DNA of 19,829 nt from Vulcanimicrobiota bacterium. Lineage in GTDB: Bacteria > Vulcanimicrobiota > Vulcanimicrobiia > Vulcanimicrobiales > Vulcanimicrobiaceae. Both the position numbers and the translations under genes were made by a program. The stretch lies in contig JAFAQW010000067.1 in assembly GCA_019245995.1 (NCBI GenBank), forward strand, positions 1-19,829. The letters are read 5' to 3'. Positions 7,271 through 13,969 of this stretch are shown piece after piece; the stretch's first letter is position 1; every line of letters starts with the position of its first letter. The notes under the pieces were generated by a model. The model worked only from the letters and a program-made list of their open reading frames with translations, was not told the DNA's origin and made no database searches.

Positions 7271-8433
7271 TACGACGCGAGCTCCACCGCCTTGCGCGCG
7301 CCTTCGTCCATCGTCTCGACGGGCGTCATTCCCGCCTCGGCGAGAATGCGGCGGCCTTCGGCCTCGTTCGTCCCGGTCAGTCTAATCACAAGCGGAATTT
7401 TTCGCGACGTCGTCTGACGCATCGCGTCGACAATTCCGCGAGCCACCTCGTCGCCGCGCGTGATACCGCCGAAGATGTTCACGAAAAAGACCGTCGCACC
7501 GGTGTTGTTGACGACGAGCTCGTAGCAGTTGCGCACGCGCTGCGCGTTCGCGCCGCCGCCGACGTCGAGAAAGTTCGCGATGTGGCCGCCGGCGTTGCTG
7601 ACGGCATCCATGGTGGCCATGGCGAGGCCCGCGCCGTTGGCCATCGTGCCGACGTTGCCGGGGAAGCGCCGGAAGTTCCGAATGCCGACGCCCGCGCCGG
7701 TCGCGAGAATCTCGTCTTCGTCCAGCGGCAAGGCGCCGCGCCACTCCGAGAGTTCGGGATGGCGATGCAACGCGTCGTCGTCGAGCTCGACCTTTGCGTC
7801 CGACGCAACGACGCGTCCGTCTTCGGTCAGCGCCAACGGATTGATTTCAACCAGCTTCGCGCCGTAGCGGAAGAACAGGTCGTACAGCGCGCCGGCGATT
7901 GCGGGAAAGGCACGGTGATAGCCGGCGTCGAGCCCCGCGCGATAGGCGAGCTCGCGTCCGATGAACGGGGAGTAGCCGATCGCCGTGTCCACGTAAAACT
8001 TTGCCAGCGATTCCGGATGACGCTCCGCAACCTCTTCGATGTCCATGCCGCCGAAGCGGCTCACGATCAGGACGGGCTTGCGCGCGGCGCGATCGACCGT
8101 GATCGCGCAGTAGGCCTCGTGCGCAATCGCGAGCCGCTCTTCCACCAGCACGGAGCGAATCGGTTCGCCGTGCGGGTTCTGACGATTCGGCGGCATCGGG
8201 GTCGCCAAAATTTCTTCCGCGACGGCGCGCCCCTGCGAGGCGTCGCCCGCGAGCTTGATCTTGCCCGCCTTGCCCCGCCCTCCCATCAGCACCTGGGCCT
8301 TGACGACCCACGCGCCCGGCGTCGCATCGATGAACGAGCCGACCTCTTCCGGCGTACGCGCGTGGTGACTGCGCGGCACCGGGATGCCGGCGTCGCGAAA
8401 GAGCGTCTTGCCCTGATGCTCCATCAAATTCAT
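7270..8433 (-). CDS. sucC: Succinyl-CoA synthetase beta subunit (ATP-grasp)
   Basis: This 387-residue protein has the typical length. The ATP-grasp domain is at about 1-235 (VVKAQVLMGGRGKAG, LVEERL, LVEINPLAL, SDAKVELDD), and the C-terminal CoA-ligase domain carries GNVGTMANGAGLAMATMD, VNIFGGITRGDEVA and IRLTGTNEAEGR. With sucD it forms the TCA-cycle enzyme. ATG at 8433 is used because the N-terminus MNLMEHQGK matches the family start; an alternative ATG lies three codons in. No convincing Shine-Dalgarno is visible. The gene is divergent from the small + strand gene at 8518, so its promoter must lie in the roughly 85 bp between them. Nucleotide specificity cannot be assigned by eye. Confidence 0.95.
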   Translation of the reverse strand: MNLMEHQGKTLFRDAGIPVPRSHHARTPEEVGSFIDATPGAWVVKAQVLMGGRGKAGKIKLAGDASQGRAVAEEILATPMPPNRQNPHGEPIRSVLVEERLAIAHEAYCAITVDRAARKPVLIVSRFGGMDIEEVAERHPESLAKFYVDTAIGYSPFIGRELAYRAGLDAGYHRAFPAIAGALYDLFFRYGAKLVEINPLALTEDGRVVASDAKVELDDDALHRHPELSEWRGALPLDEDEILATGAGVGIRNFRRFPGNVGTMANGAGLAMATMDAVSNAGGHIANFLDVGGGANAQRVRNCYELVVNNTGATVFFVNIFGGITRGDEVARGIVDAMRQTTSRKIPLVIRLTGTNEAEGRRILAEAGMTPVETMDEGARKAVELAS

Positions 8434-8471
8434 GAAGGGCGGGACGTTCGCGCCGCTTTACGCGCCGGCCC

Positions 8472-8502
8472 TTGCTGCTTTAGTCGCAGCCTGTGATACA
8501 AT
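8472..8502 (+). promoter_or_regulatory. Promoter of the heptad-repeat gene, extended -10 type
   Basis: TTGCTG at 8472-8477 and TACAAT at 8497-8502 are separated by 19 bp, with an extended -10 TG at 8494-8495. This is the same layout as the promoter at 43-73. Transcription would begin near 8509, leaving only about 9 nt before the ATG at 8518 and excluding the in-frame GTG at 8506. Confidence 0.5.
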
Positions 8503-8517
8503 AGCGTGAGCAGCACG

Positions 8518-8766
8518 ATGGAAGAGCGCACCGCCCGGCTCGAAGGCATCAACGAGCAGATTCGAGATCGGCTCACTAGTATCGATCGACGCTTCGACGC
8601 TATCGATCGACGCTTCGACGCTATCGACCGGCGCTTCGACTCGATCGATCGTCGGTTTGGCACTATTGATCGTCGCTTTGAATTGATCGATCGCCGTTTT
8701 CTCTGGCTCAGCGTGGTGGTGGGGACGTGGATCACCACGATCCTCACGATTCTATTTCACCACTAA
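8518..8766 (+). CDS. Tail-anchored heptad-repeat coiled-coil protein of unknown function
   Basis: This 82-residue protein has a charged N-terminal helix, six tandem heptads of the form I-D-R-R-F-x-x (residues 22-63), and a C-terminal hydrophobic segment (about 62-80, LWLSVVVGTWITTILTILF) ending in two His. It would form a parallel coiled coil with a tail anchor in the inner membrane and the coil in the cytoplasm. ATG at 8518 is preferred over GTG at 8506 because the promoter's predicted transcription start lies between them. It is the only + strand gene between 402 and 19583, divergent from sucC, and its stop overlaps the stop of the acyl-CoA dehydrogenase tail-to-tail (8763-8766). Similar short coiled-coil/TM proteins occur in phages and bacterial membranes, but no specific role can be assigned. 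Confidence 0.7.
   Translation: MEERTARLEGINEQIRDRLTSIDRRFDAIDRRFDAIDRRFDSIDRRFGTIDRRFELIDRRFLWLSVVVGTWITTILTILFHH
8581..8706 (+). repeat. Six tandem 21-bp units encoding the IDRRFxx heptad
   Basis: Units begin at 8581, 8602, 8623, 8644, 8665 and 8686. The first two are identical at all 21 bases (each begins ATCGATCGACGC); the later ones diverge mainly at third codon positions and at the last two codons. The pattern of identical neighbours and decayed distal copies suggests recent expansion by slippage at the 5-prime end of the array. Confidence 0.85.
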
Positions 8767-9932
8767 TCCAATCGTCCCAGCAGCGAACGGGCGATGATGA
8801 GCTGCTGGATCTCCGAAGTGCCTTCGTAAATTTCGGTAATCTTCGCGTCGCGATAGTGACGCTCCGCCGCAAACTCCGTCGTGTAGCCGTAGCCACCGTG
8901 AATTTGCAGCGCTTCCGCGGCGTGCTTGCGCGCCGCGGTTGACGCGAAGAGCTTGGCCTTGCTCGCCGCAATGCCGAACGCTTCGCCAGCGTCGGCCAAC
9001 GCCGCGGCGCGATACGTCAGCAGCCGCGCCGCATCGAGGTCCATCGCCATCTGCGCGACCTTGAACGACACGCCTTCGAACGCGCCGATCGGCTTGCCGA
9101 ACGCCGAGCGTTCCCGAGCGAACTTCACCGACTCGTCGAGACACGCCGTCAGAATGCCGATGGACTGGGCCGCGATGCCGATGCGGCCGGCCGTCAGCGC
9201 CGTCATGGCGTTACCGAAACCGGCGCCTTCGTCGCCGAGCAACGCGTCGCCGCCCACCTCCACGTCGTCGAACGCGAGATCGCACGTGTTGCTGGTGTGG
9301 ATTCCGAGCTTCTCGGTAATTTTTTCGACCGTTATTCCGGGCCGGTCAGGCTCGACCAGAAACGCGCTGACGCCGCGAGCGCCGGCGCCGCCGGTGCGAA
9401 ACATGCCCATCACGACCGCCGCATGGCTGCCGCTCGTGCACCACTGTTTTCGGCCGTTCAAGACGTAACCGTTCGTCGAGCGTCTCGCGCTCGCGCGCAG
9501 CGCCGCGGCGTCGGACCCTGCGTCGGATTCGGTCAGCGCGAAGCCCGCGATCGTATCCTCGCTCGCGAGCCGCGGCAGCCAGCGCTGCTTCTGCTCGGCG
9601 CTGCCGATCTTTGCGATCGCCGAACAGATCATCGAATGCACCGAGACGGTCACGGCCGTACCCGCATCCACACGCGCCAACTCCTCGATGGCCAGCGCGT
9701 ACGACACGTAGTCGGCACCGACGCCGCCGTACGCTTCCGGCACGAGCATCCCCATGATGCCGGCGCCGGTCAGCTTACCGTACAGCTCGCGTGGAAAGTA
9801 ATGCTCGCGATCCCACCGTGCGACGTGCGGCGCAATTTCACGCTGCGCGATCTCGGCGGCGAGCGCTCCGATCGCGCGCTGCTCGTCCCTTAATTCAAAC
9901 TGCGCCCTCGTAGCAATATGTGAAGAACTCAT
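8763..9932 (-). CDS. Acyl-CoA dehydrogenase (FAD-dependent, short/medium-chain type)
   Basis: This 389-residue flavoenzyme oxidises an acyl-CoA to the 2-enoyl-CoA and passes electrons to ETF. Visible features are the N-terminal helical domain (FELRDEQRAIGALAAE), the FAD-binding beta domain (FALTESDAGSDAAAL, then NGRKQWCTSGS), RSAFGKPIGAFEGVSFKVA, IHGGYGYTTEF, and the C-terminal IYEGTSEIQ carrying the catalytic-base glutamate (about residue 370), as in short/medium-chain and butyryl-CoA dehydrogenases. The gene follows thiolase with a 155-nt gap. The only plausible start, ATG at 9932, lies directly behind a long inverted repeat that would bury its ribosome-binding region. Its stop overlaps the convergent coiled-coil gene by 4 bases. 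Chain length is not determined by sequence; butyryl-CoA is plausible given kamDE upstream. Confidence 0.93.
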   Translation of the reverse strand: MSSSHIATRAQFELRDEQRAIGALAAEIAQREIAPHVARWDREHYFPRELYGKLTGAGIMGMLVPEAYGGVGADYVSYALAIEELARVDAGTAVTVSVHSMICSAIAKIGSAEQKQRWLPRLASEDTIAGFALTESDAGSDAAALRASARRSTNGYVLNGRKQWCTSGSHAAVVMGMFRTGGAGARGVSAFLVEPDRPGITVEKITEKLGIHTSNTCDLAFDDVEVGGDALLGDEGAGFGNAMTALTAGRIGIAAQSIGILTACLDESVKFARERSAFGKPIGAFEGVSFKVAQMAMDLDAARLLTYRAAALADAGEAFGIAASKAKLFASTAARKHAAEALQIHGGYGYTTEFAAERHYRDAKITEIYEGTSEIQQLIIARSLLGRLD

Positions 9933-9933
9933 C

Positions 9934-10075
9934 GCGACGGGGCACGACGTGGAGCTTTGGAGACGCTCGTCGCGGCGCGTCCATGCGCCGCTCCTGCTGC
10001 CGTGCGGCTCGCTCTCGGCCTCGTGCCTTCGCTCGCCGTCACGAGCCTCCTCAGCCCCACGTCATGCCCCGTCGC
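9934..10075 (-). promoter_or_regulatory. 142-bp element bounded by a 19-bp inverted repeat, abutting the acyl-CoA dehydrogenase start
   Basis: Arms at 9934-9952 and 10057-10075 are reverse complements at 18 of 19 positions. The one difference is C/A on the + strand but a G-U pair in the minus-strand RNA, so the transcript can form an unbroken 19-bp helix. The 104 nt inside hold further hairpins: GCGGCGC (9972-9978) with GCGCCGC (9985-9991), and CTCGTG/CACGAG around 10023-10048. The element starts 12 nt after the thiolase stop and ends one base before the ATG. It could be a riboregulator sequestering the ribosome site, a processing structure between the two messages, or a small palindromic mobile repeat. 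Confidence 0.6.
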
Positions 10076-10087
10076 TTGATGACGTTC

Positions 10088-11425
10088 TTACACCGACACG
10101 AGGAGTGCGTCGCCTTGTCCGCCGCCCGAGCAGATAGAGGCGACGCCGAGACCGCCGCCGCGCTTGCGCAGTTGGTTGATCAGCGTCATCACGATGCGCG
10201 CGCCGGACGCGCCGATGGGATGCCCCATCGCGACCGCGCCGCCGTACTGATTGATCGTGCCGTCCTCCAGCTCGAGGCGGCGCGACGACGTGAGCGCGAC
10301 CGCCGAAAACGCCTCGTTGATCTCCCACACCGCGATGTCGGAGTTCGTGTAACCGGTGCGATCGAGCAGCTTGCGCGCGGCCATCGCCGGCGTCAAAGCG
10401 ATGTAGGGAGAGTCCCACGCGACGGTCGCGTGCTCAAGGATCGTCGCAAGCGGTTCGTAGCGGTGCGCTGCGGCGTAGTCGGCGTCGGCCAGAATCAGTG
10501 CGGCGGCGCCGTCGTTCACGCCCGGCGCGTTTCCCGCGGTGACCGTTCCGTTGCGCTCGAGCGGCCGCAGCTTCGCCATCGTTTCGTAGCTCGCGTCGCC
10601 GCGCACGGCCTCGTCGCGTTCGACGGTGGCATGCGGTACGTCGCCGGTGACAAACGGCGCATAGTTCGCGTAATCGAGGGTAAACTCGGCCGACGCTTCG
10701 TGCTCCCACACGCGGCTCGACGCGCCGACGGTGGCGGGAACGCGGACTTTGCCTTGCCGCGGGAGGCGCTCGACGACGACTTTGTCCTTGGCCTTGGCGG
10801 CGACTTTCACCGGCACGATCTCGTCGGCGAAGTGTCCCGCCGAATGCGCCGCGCCGGCGCGACGATGACTCTCGAACGCGAAGCGATCTTGATCCTCGCG
10901 GCTCAACTCGAGCTCCGTGGCAACTTTGCTGCCCTGCGTCGCCATCGTCATCGGAAAATACTGGTCCCAAAGGCCGTCGTAGATCATGGCGTCGATCAGG
11001 CTGCCGTCGCCGAAGCGATATCCCCAGCGCGCGTCGCGCAGCAGATATGGCGCGTTCGACATCGATTCCATCCCGCCGGCCGCAATGACGCTGGCAGCGC
11101 CGGCATCGATGGAACGCTTCGCGTTGACGATCGCGAGCATTCCCGAGGCGCAAACTTTGTTGATCGTATCGGCGGTGACCGTCTTGGCCAATCCGGATTT
11201 GAACAGCACTTGCCGTGCGGGGTTCTGACCCACGCCGGCTTGCAACACTTCGCCGAACGCCACGTGCTCGATCTCCGAAGGATCGATCTTCGAGCGTTCG
11301 ATTGCGGCGGTGAGAGCGACCGCACCCAACGTCGTTGCGGAGAGCGGCGCAAGTCCTCCGCCGAGTTTGCCGAACGGCGTGCGCGCCATGCCGAGAACGA
11401 CGGTCTTCGAATTGACATCAGCCAT
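10088..11425 (-). CDS. Thiolase (acetyl-CoA C-acyltransferase) with a 50-residue insertion
   Basis: This 445-residue enzyme makes or cleaves 3-ketoacyl-CoA. The nucleophilic Cys is in NKVCASG (Cys92). The catalytic His motifs are NEAFSAVAL and GHPIGASGARI, and the second catalytic Cys is in SICSGGGQGDAL. Thiolases are usually about 390-400 residues; the excess is a segment at about 217-268 between the DEIVPV strand and the AKLRPL segment, rich in W/F/Y and charged residues. ATG at 11425 is chosen because MADVNSKTVVLGMARTPFG matches the family start; the frame stays open 287 codons further upstream, but that part is the shadow of the cation transporter gene. It lies 62 nt after the transporter. 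A role in acetoacetyl-CoA or beta-oxidation metabolism with the downstream acyl-CoA dehydrogenase is likely. Confidence 0.93.
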   Translation of the reverse strand: MADVNSKTVVLGMARTPFGKLGGGLAPLSATTLGAVALTAAIERSKIDPSEIEHVAFGEVLQAGVGQNPARQVLFKSGLAKTVTADTINKVCASGMLAIVNAKRSIDAGAASVIAAGGMESMSNAPYLLRDARWGYRFGDGSLIDAMIYDGLWDQYFPMTMATQGSKVATELELSREDQDRFAFESHRRAGAAHSAGHFADEIVPVKVAAKAKDKVVVERLPRQGKVRVPATVGASSRVWEHEASAEFTLDYANYAPFVTGDVPHATVERDEAVRGDASYETMAKLRPLERNGTVTAGNAPGVNDGAAALILADADYAAAHRYEPLATILEHATVAWDSPYIALTPAMAARKLLDRTGYTNSDIAVWEINEAFSAVALTSSRRLELEDGTINQYGGAVAMGHPIGASGARIVMTLINQLRKRGGGLGVASICSGGGQGDALLVSV

Positions 11426-11487
11426 GCGGTTTGGCGTTCGAGCCGCCGCTGCACCGCACCTCGGGGCGTAGCGATCGGTGCTCAGCG

Positions 11488-12351
11488 CTAATGGCGCACC
11501 ACGACGGGACAGCTCTCGCATTCGAATTGAATTGTCAGATGAGCGATGCCGAAGTGCGCCTTGACGCAACGGTCGATCTCGCGCAGTACCTCGGTCGCCT
11601 CGCTCAATCGCCGGTCGTCGAGCAGCACGTGGGCCGAGAGCGCGTGCGACCCGCTGCCGATCGACCAGACGTGCAGGTCGTGGACGCCCACGACGCCGCC
11701 GATGCGCGCGATGTGCCGCTCGAGGTCGCGCGAGTCCACGTCGCGCGGCGCGCTCTCCAACAACACGCCGGTCGCGTCGCGCAGCACGCGGCCGACGCCG
11801 ACGACGATGATCCCCGCGACGAACAACGAGAGCATCGGATCGATCCAGGCCGCGCCGGTCAGCGCGATCGCGGCGCCGCCGATGATCACGGCCAGCGCGC
11901 CGATCGCGTCGCCAAGCACGTGAAAGAGCGCGGCGCGCACGTTGAGGTCGCGGCGGCTGTCGCCGCGGAGCAGCAGGCCGATTGCGCCGTTCGTCGCGAG
12001 GCCGATCGCCGCTACGGCCGTCATCGTTGCGGCGTGCGGCTCGACGGGCAGCGCAAAGCGCCGAATCGCCGCGTACGCGATCGCTCCGGTCGCGGCAAGC
12101 AAGAGCGTTCCGTTTGCGAGCGCGCCGAGCACCTCGATTCGTCCGTAGCCGAAGGTGCGCCGGGGATCGGCGGGACGGCTCGCGCCGACCGCTGCGAGCA
12201 GCGCCAACGAGAGCGCGACGACCTCCATGCAGACGTGCACCGCGTCGCCCGTGAGGGCGAGGCTTCGCGAGGTCGCACCGCCCCAAAACTCCAGCAATGC
12301 GACGAACGCGCTCGCGACTAAGGCAAAGGAGAGCCGCCGTTTCGTTTGCAT
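11488..12351 (-). CDS. Cation diffusion facilitator (CzcD/ZitB-like divalent metal exporter)
   Basis: This 287-residue inner-membrane antiporter of the CDF family has six membrane segments followed by a cytoplasmic C-terminal domain (from about residue 200; DLERHIARIGGVVGVHDLHVWSIGSG, ending FECESCPV). Family signatures are SRSLALTGDAVH in helix 2, RTFGYGRIEVLGAL, and HVLGD in helix 5 (His144, Asp148). The helix-2 metal pair is H39-x3-E43 where CzcD-type exporters normally have H-x3-D. ATG at 12351, 7 nt after the stop of the methyltransferase gene, is preferred to a TTG at 12366 that would overlap that stop. It probably exports Zn, Co or Cd; the Glu substitution leaves specificity open. Confidence 0.9.
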   Translation of the reverse strand: MQTKRRLSFALVASAFVALLEFWGGATSRSLALTGDAVHVCMEVVALSLALLAAVGASRPADPRRTFGYGRIEVLGALANGTLLLAATGAIAYAAIRRFALPVEPHAATMTAVAAIGLATNGAIGLLLRGDSRRDLNVRAALFHVLGDAIGALAVIIGGAAIALTGAAWIDPMLSLFVAGIIVVGVGRVLRDATGVLLESAPRDVDSRDLERHIARIGGVVGVHDLHVWSIGSGSHALSAHVLLDDRRLSEATEVLREIDRCVKAHFGIAHLTIQFECESCPVVVRH

Positions 12352-12358
12352 CGGCCAG

Positions 12359-12955
12359 CTAGGCAAACGCTTTCAGCAACAGGACGGCCGTCATCGCCGC
12401 AAAGAGCGCGAGCGTCTTGCTTTCGGCCTCGAGCAGCACGCGGGGGCGCCAAGAACCCGCGCCGCGGGCAGGCGGCCGCAACCGTGGAATGATGCGCGGC
12501 ACGCGCGCGCAGTACGCGGCGAAGCTTGCGCCAAACTCTCGGCGCAAGAAGCTTTCCTCGTGCGCGACGACGATCCAGTAGACCGCCAGCATGAACGCGA
12601 GCGAGCTCGCCACGAGCCCGAGCCGCGCGCCCGCTGGATTCCTTCCGGTGAACGCGATCGCGAAGCCGGTGGCCGTCACGAAATTTCCGAAATAGAGCGG
12701 ATTGCGCACGTAACCGTACGGGCCGGCCGTTACGAGCTGCGGCGCGGTCACGACGTCGTCGCGCGTGGTGACGCCGGAGTAACCCACCGCCCAGCACCGC
12801 ACGAGCTCTCCGAGCGCGGCCAACGGCAATCCCAGCGCAACGCTCGACATCGTCGGGCGTCCGAGGATCGCAAGGGCCGCCGCGGGCATCGCGAGCAGCA
12901 ATCCGCGGTTCTTGAAAACGAGCGCCTGAAGCGCCGCAGCTCGCCGTTCGCTCAC
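12359..12955 (-). CDS. Isoprenylcysteine carboxyl methyltransferase-like membrane protein (CzcN-like)
   Basis: This 198-residue polytopic membrane protein has the ICMT/PEMT-type SAM-binding signature LVTAGPYGYVRNPLYFGNF (about 73-91) and the C-terminal EESFLRREFGASFAAYCARVPR. These families methylate small hydrophobic or lipid-linked acceptors at the membrane. Bacteria lack prenylated CaaX proteins, so the substrate is unknown. GTG at 12955 overlaps the TGA of rmd (GTGA). The pairing with a CDF exporter recalls CzcN/NccN, ICMT-like proteins of Cupriavidus metal-resistance clusters. An alternative reading is a modifying enzyme for the polysaccharide locus upstream. Confidence 0.8.
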   Translation of the reverse strand: MSERRAAALQALVFKNRGLLLAMPAAALAILGRPTMSSVALGLPLAALGELVRCWAVGYSGVTTRDDVVTAPQLVTAGPYGYVRNPLYFGNFVTATGFAIAFTGRNPAGARLGLVASSLAFMLAVYWIVVAHEESFLRREFGASFAAYCARVPRIIPRLRPPARGAGSWRPRVLLEAESKTLALFAAMTAVLLLKAFA

Positions 12956-13866
12956 TGCAGGGCGCTCTCGTAAACGTCGCGCAGCGATTGCGTCAGCGCG
13001 ACCTTCGGCGTCCAGCCCGTGCGGTCGCGCAGCTTGGACGGATCGCCCACCGAGAGCGGCGTTTCGCTCGCGCGCATGCGGCGCGGATCTTCGCGTACCT
13101 CCACCGGAACGCGGGCGAGCCCGATCAGCTCGCGCAAGATGTCGCGCATCGCGACCGCGCGCCCGCTGCAGACGTTGTACGCCTCGCCGCGTTCGCCGTC
13201 GCGCGCCAATGCAACGTAGGCGTCAACGACGTCGCGAACGTCGAGGAAGTCGCGAGCGGCGGCGAGGTCGCCGACGAGGAGCTGCGGCGACGCTCCTCGC
13301 GCGATCCCGGCAAGTTGCGCCGCGAAGGAGGCGACGGCAAAATGCTCGCCCTGTCCGGGTCCGATGTGGTTGAACGAGCGCGCGATGACGACGTCGAGGC
13401 CGAAGCTTCGCTCGGCCGCGCGCAGCATCGCTTCGGCCGCCGCTTTGCCGGCGCCGTAAGGATTGATCGGACGCGGTGCGAGATGCTCGCGCAACGGGTA
13501 CTCGCTTGGATCGCGAGGGCCGTACACTTCGGCGGTGCTCGTGAAAACGATGCGCGGCGCACCGCCCCATCGGTGCACCGCTTCCGCGAGTCGCGCCGTG
13601 CCCATCGCGTTCACGTCGTAGCTTTCCAGCGGCGACTCCAGCGCTTGCGGGACGAATGTCTGCGCCGCGAGGTGAAAGACGACTGCCGGACGTCCCGCGG
13701 CCAGCGCGCGTTCGAGCGTCGTGACGTCGCGCATGTCCACGGGAAAATAGTCACCGCCGTCGCGCGGGCCGCCGCAGCAGAACACTTCGGCGCCGGCGCG
13801 CCGCAGCGCCTCGACCAAATGCTTTCCAACGAAGCCGCTCGCTCCCGTTACGAGGGCCCGCATCAT
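12952..13866 (-). CDS. rmd: GDP-6-deoxy-D-lyxo-4-hexulose reductase (GDP-D-rhamnose synthase)
   Basis: This 304-residue extended short-chain dehydrogenase would reduce the 4-keto product of gmd to GDP-D-rhamnose. It shows the N-terminal NAD(P)-binding TGASGFVG, the TSTAEVYG segment, the catalytic Tyr and Lys in NPYGAGK, and RSFNHIGPGQ, a phrase typical of Rmd. The start is ATG at 13866 (or the next codon, ATG at 13863). ATG 13866 overlaps the TGA of the preceding micro-ORF as ATGA. A longer open frame to 13992 is Arg-rich and not family-like. Immediate linkage to gmd supports this over other nucleotide-sugar epimerases; GDP-fucose synthase is excluded by lack of its typical C-terminal pattern, with moderate certainty. 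Confidence 0.85.
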   Translation of the reverse strand: MMRALVTGASGFVGKHLVEALRRAGAEVFCCGGPRDGGDYFPVDMRDVTTLERALAAGRPAVVFHLAAQTFVPQALESPLESYDVNAMGTARLAEAVHRWGGAPRIVFTSTAEVYGPRDPSEYPLREHLAPRPINPYGAGKAAAEAMLRAAERSFGLDVVIARSFNHIGPGQGEHFAVASFAAQLAGIARGASPQLLVGDLAAARDFLDVRDVVDAYVALARDGERGEAYNVCSGRAVAMRDILRELIGLARVPVEVREDPRRMRASETPLSVGDPSKLRDRTGWTPKVALTQSLRDVYESALQ

Positions 13867-13955
13867 TGCGCCGGACGTTCTGCGCCGTACAGCCTTTTCA
13901 GTTCCGCGGTGCCCTTGGCGGCGAGCAGCCCTGCAGCCAGCAGCGGAGCGAACAT
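13863..13955 (-). CDS. 30-residue micro-ORF between gmd and rmd
   Basis: ATG at 13955 is preceded by AGGAG at an 8-nt spacing, one of the strongest Shine-Dalgarno sequences in the window, placed directly after the gmd stop. The 30-residue product has a hydrophobic N-terminal half (MFAPLLAAGLLAAKG) and a basic, Leu/Tyr-containing tail (TAELKRLYGAERPAQ). Its TGA overlaps the ATG of rmd (13863-13866). Either it is a small membrane-associated protein, or its translation carries ribosomes to the rmd start, which has no Shine-Dalgarno of its own. No family recognised. Confidence 0.55.
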   Translation of the reverse strand: MFAPLLAAGLLAAKGTAELKRLYGAERPAQ

Positions 13956-13969
13956 TCGCGGTTCTCCTC

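Noticed and set aside
8581..8706. Could the 21-bp repeats be a CRISPR array?
   Set aside because: Units are contiguous without spacers, keep the reading frame and encode a heptad, so this is a protein repeat.
8729..8743. GGATC-5 nt-GATCC hairpin near the end of the acyl-CoA dehydrogenase and coiled-coil genes
   Set aside because: The stem is only 5 bp, lies inside the coiled-coil coding sequence and has no T-run, so it is not supported as a terminator.
9920..11491. 523-codon + strand open frame opposite thiolase
   Set aside because: Arg/His-rich composition and complete overlap with a thiolase whose catalytic motifs are all recognisable.
11426..12286. Upstream extension of the thiolase frame (total 732 codons)
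   Set aside because: The extension is the shadow of the cation transporter gene, with Arg-rich composition; the family start is at 11425.
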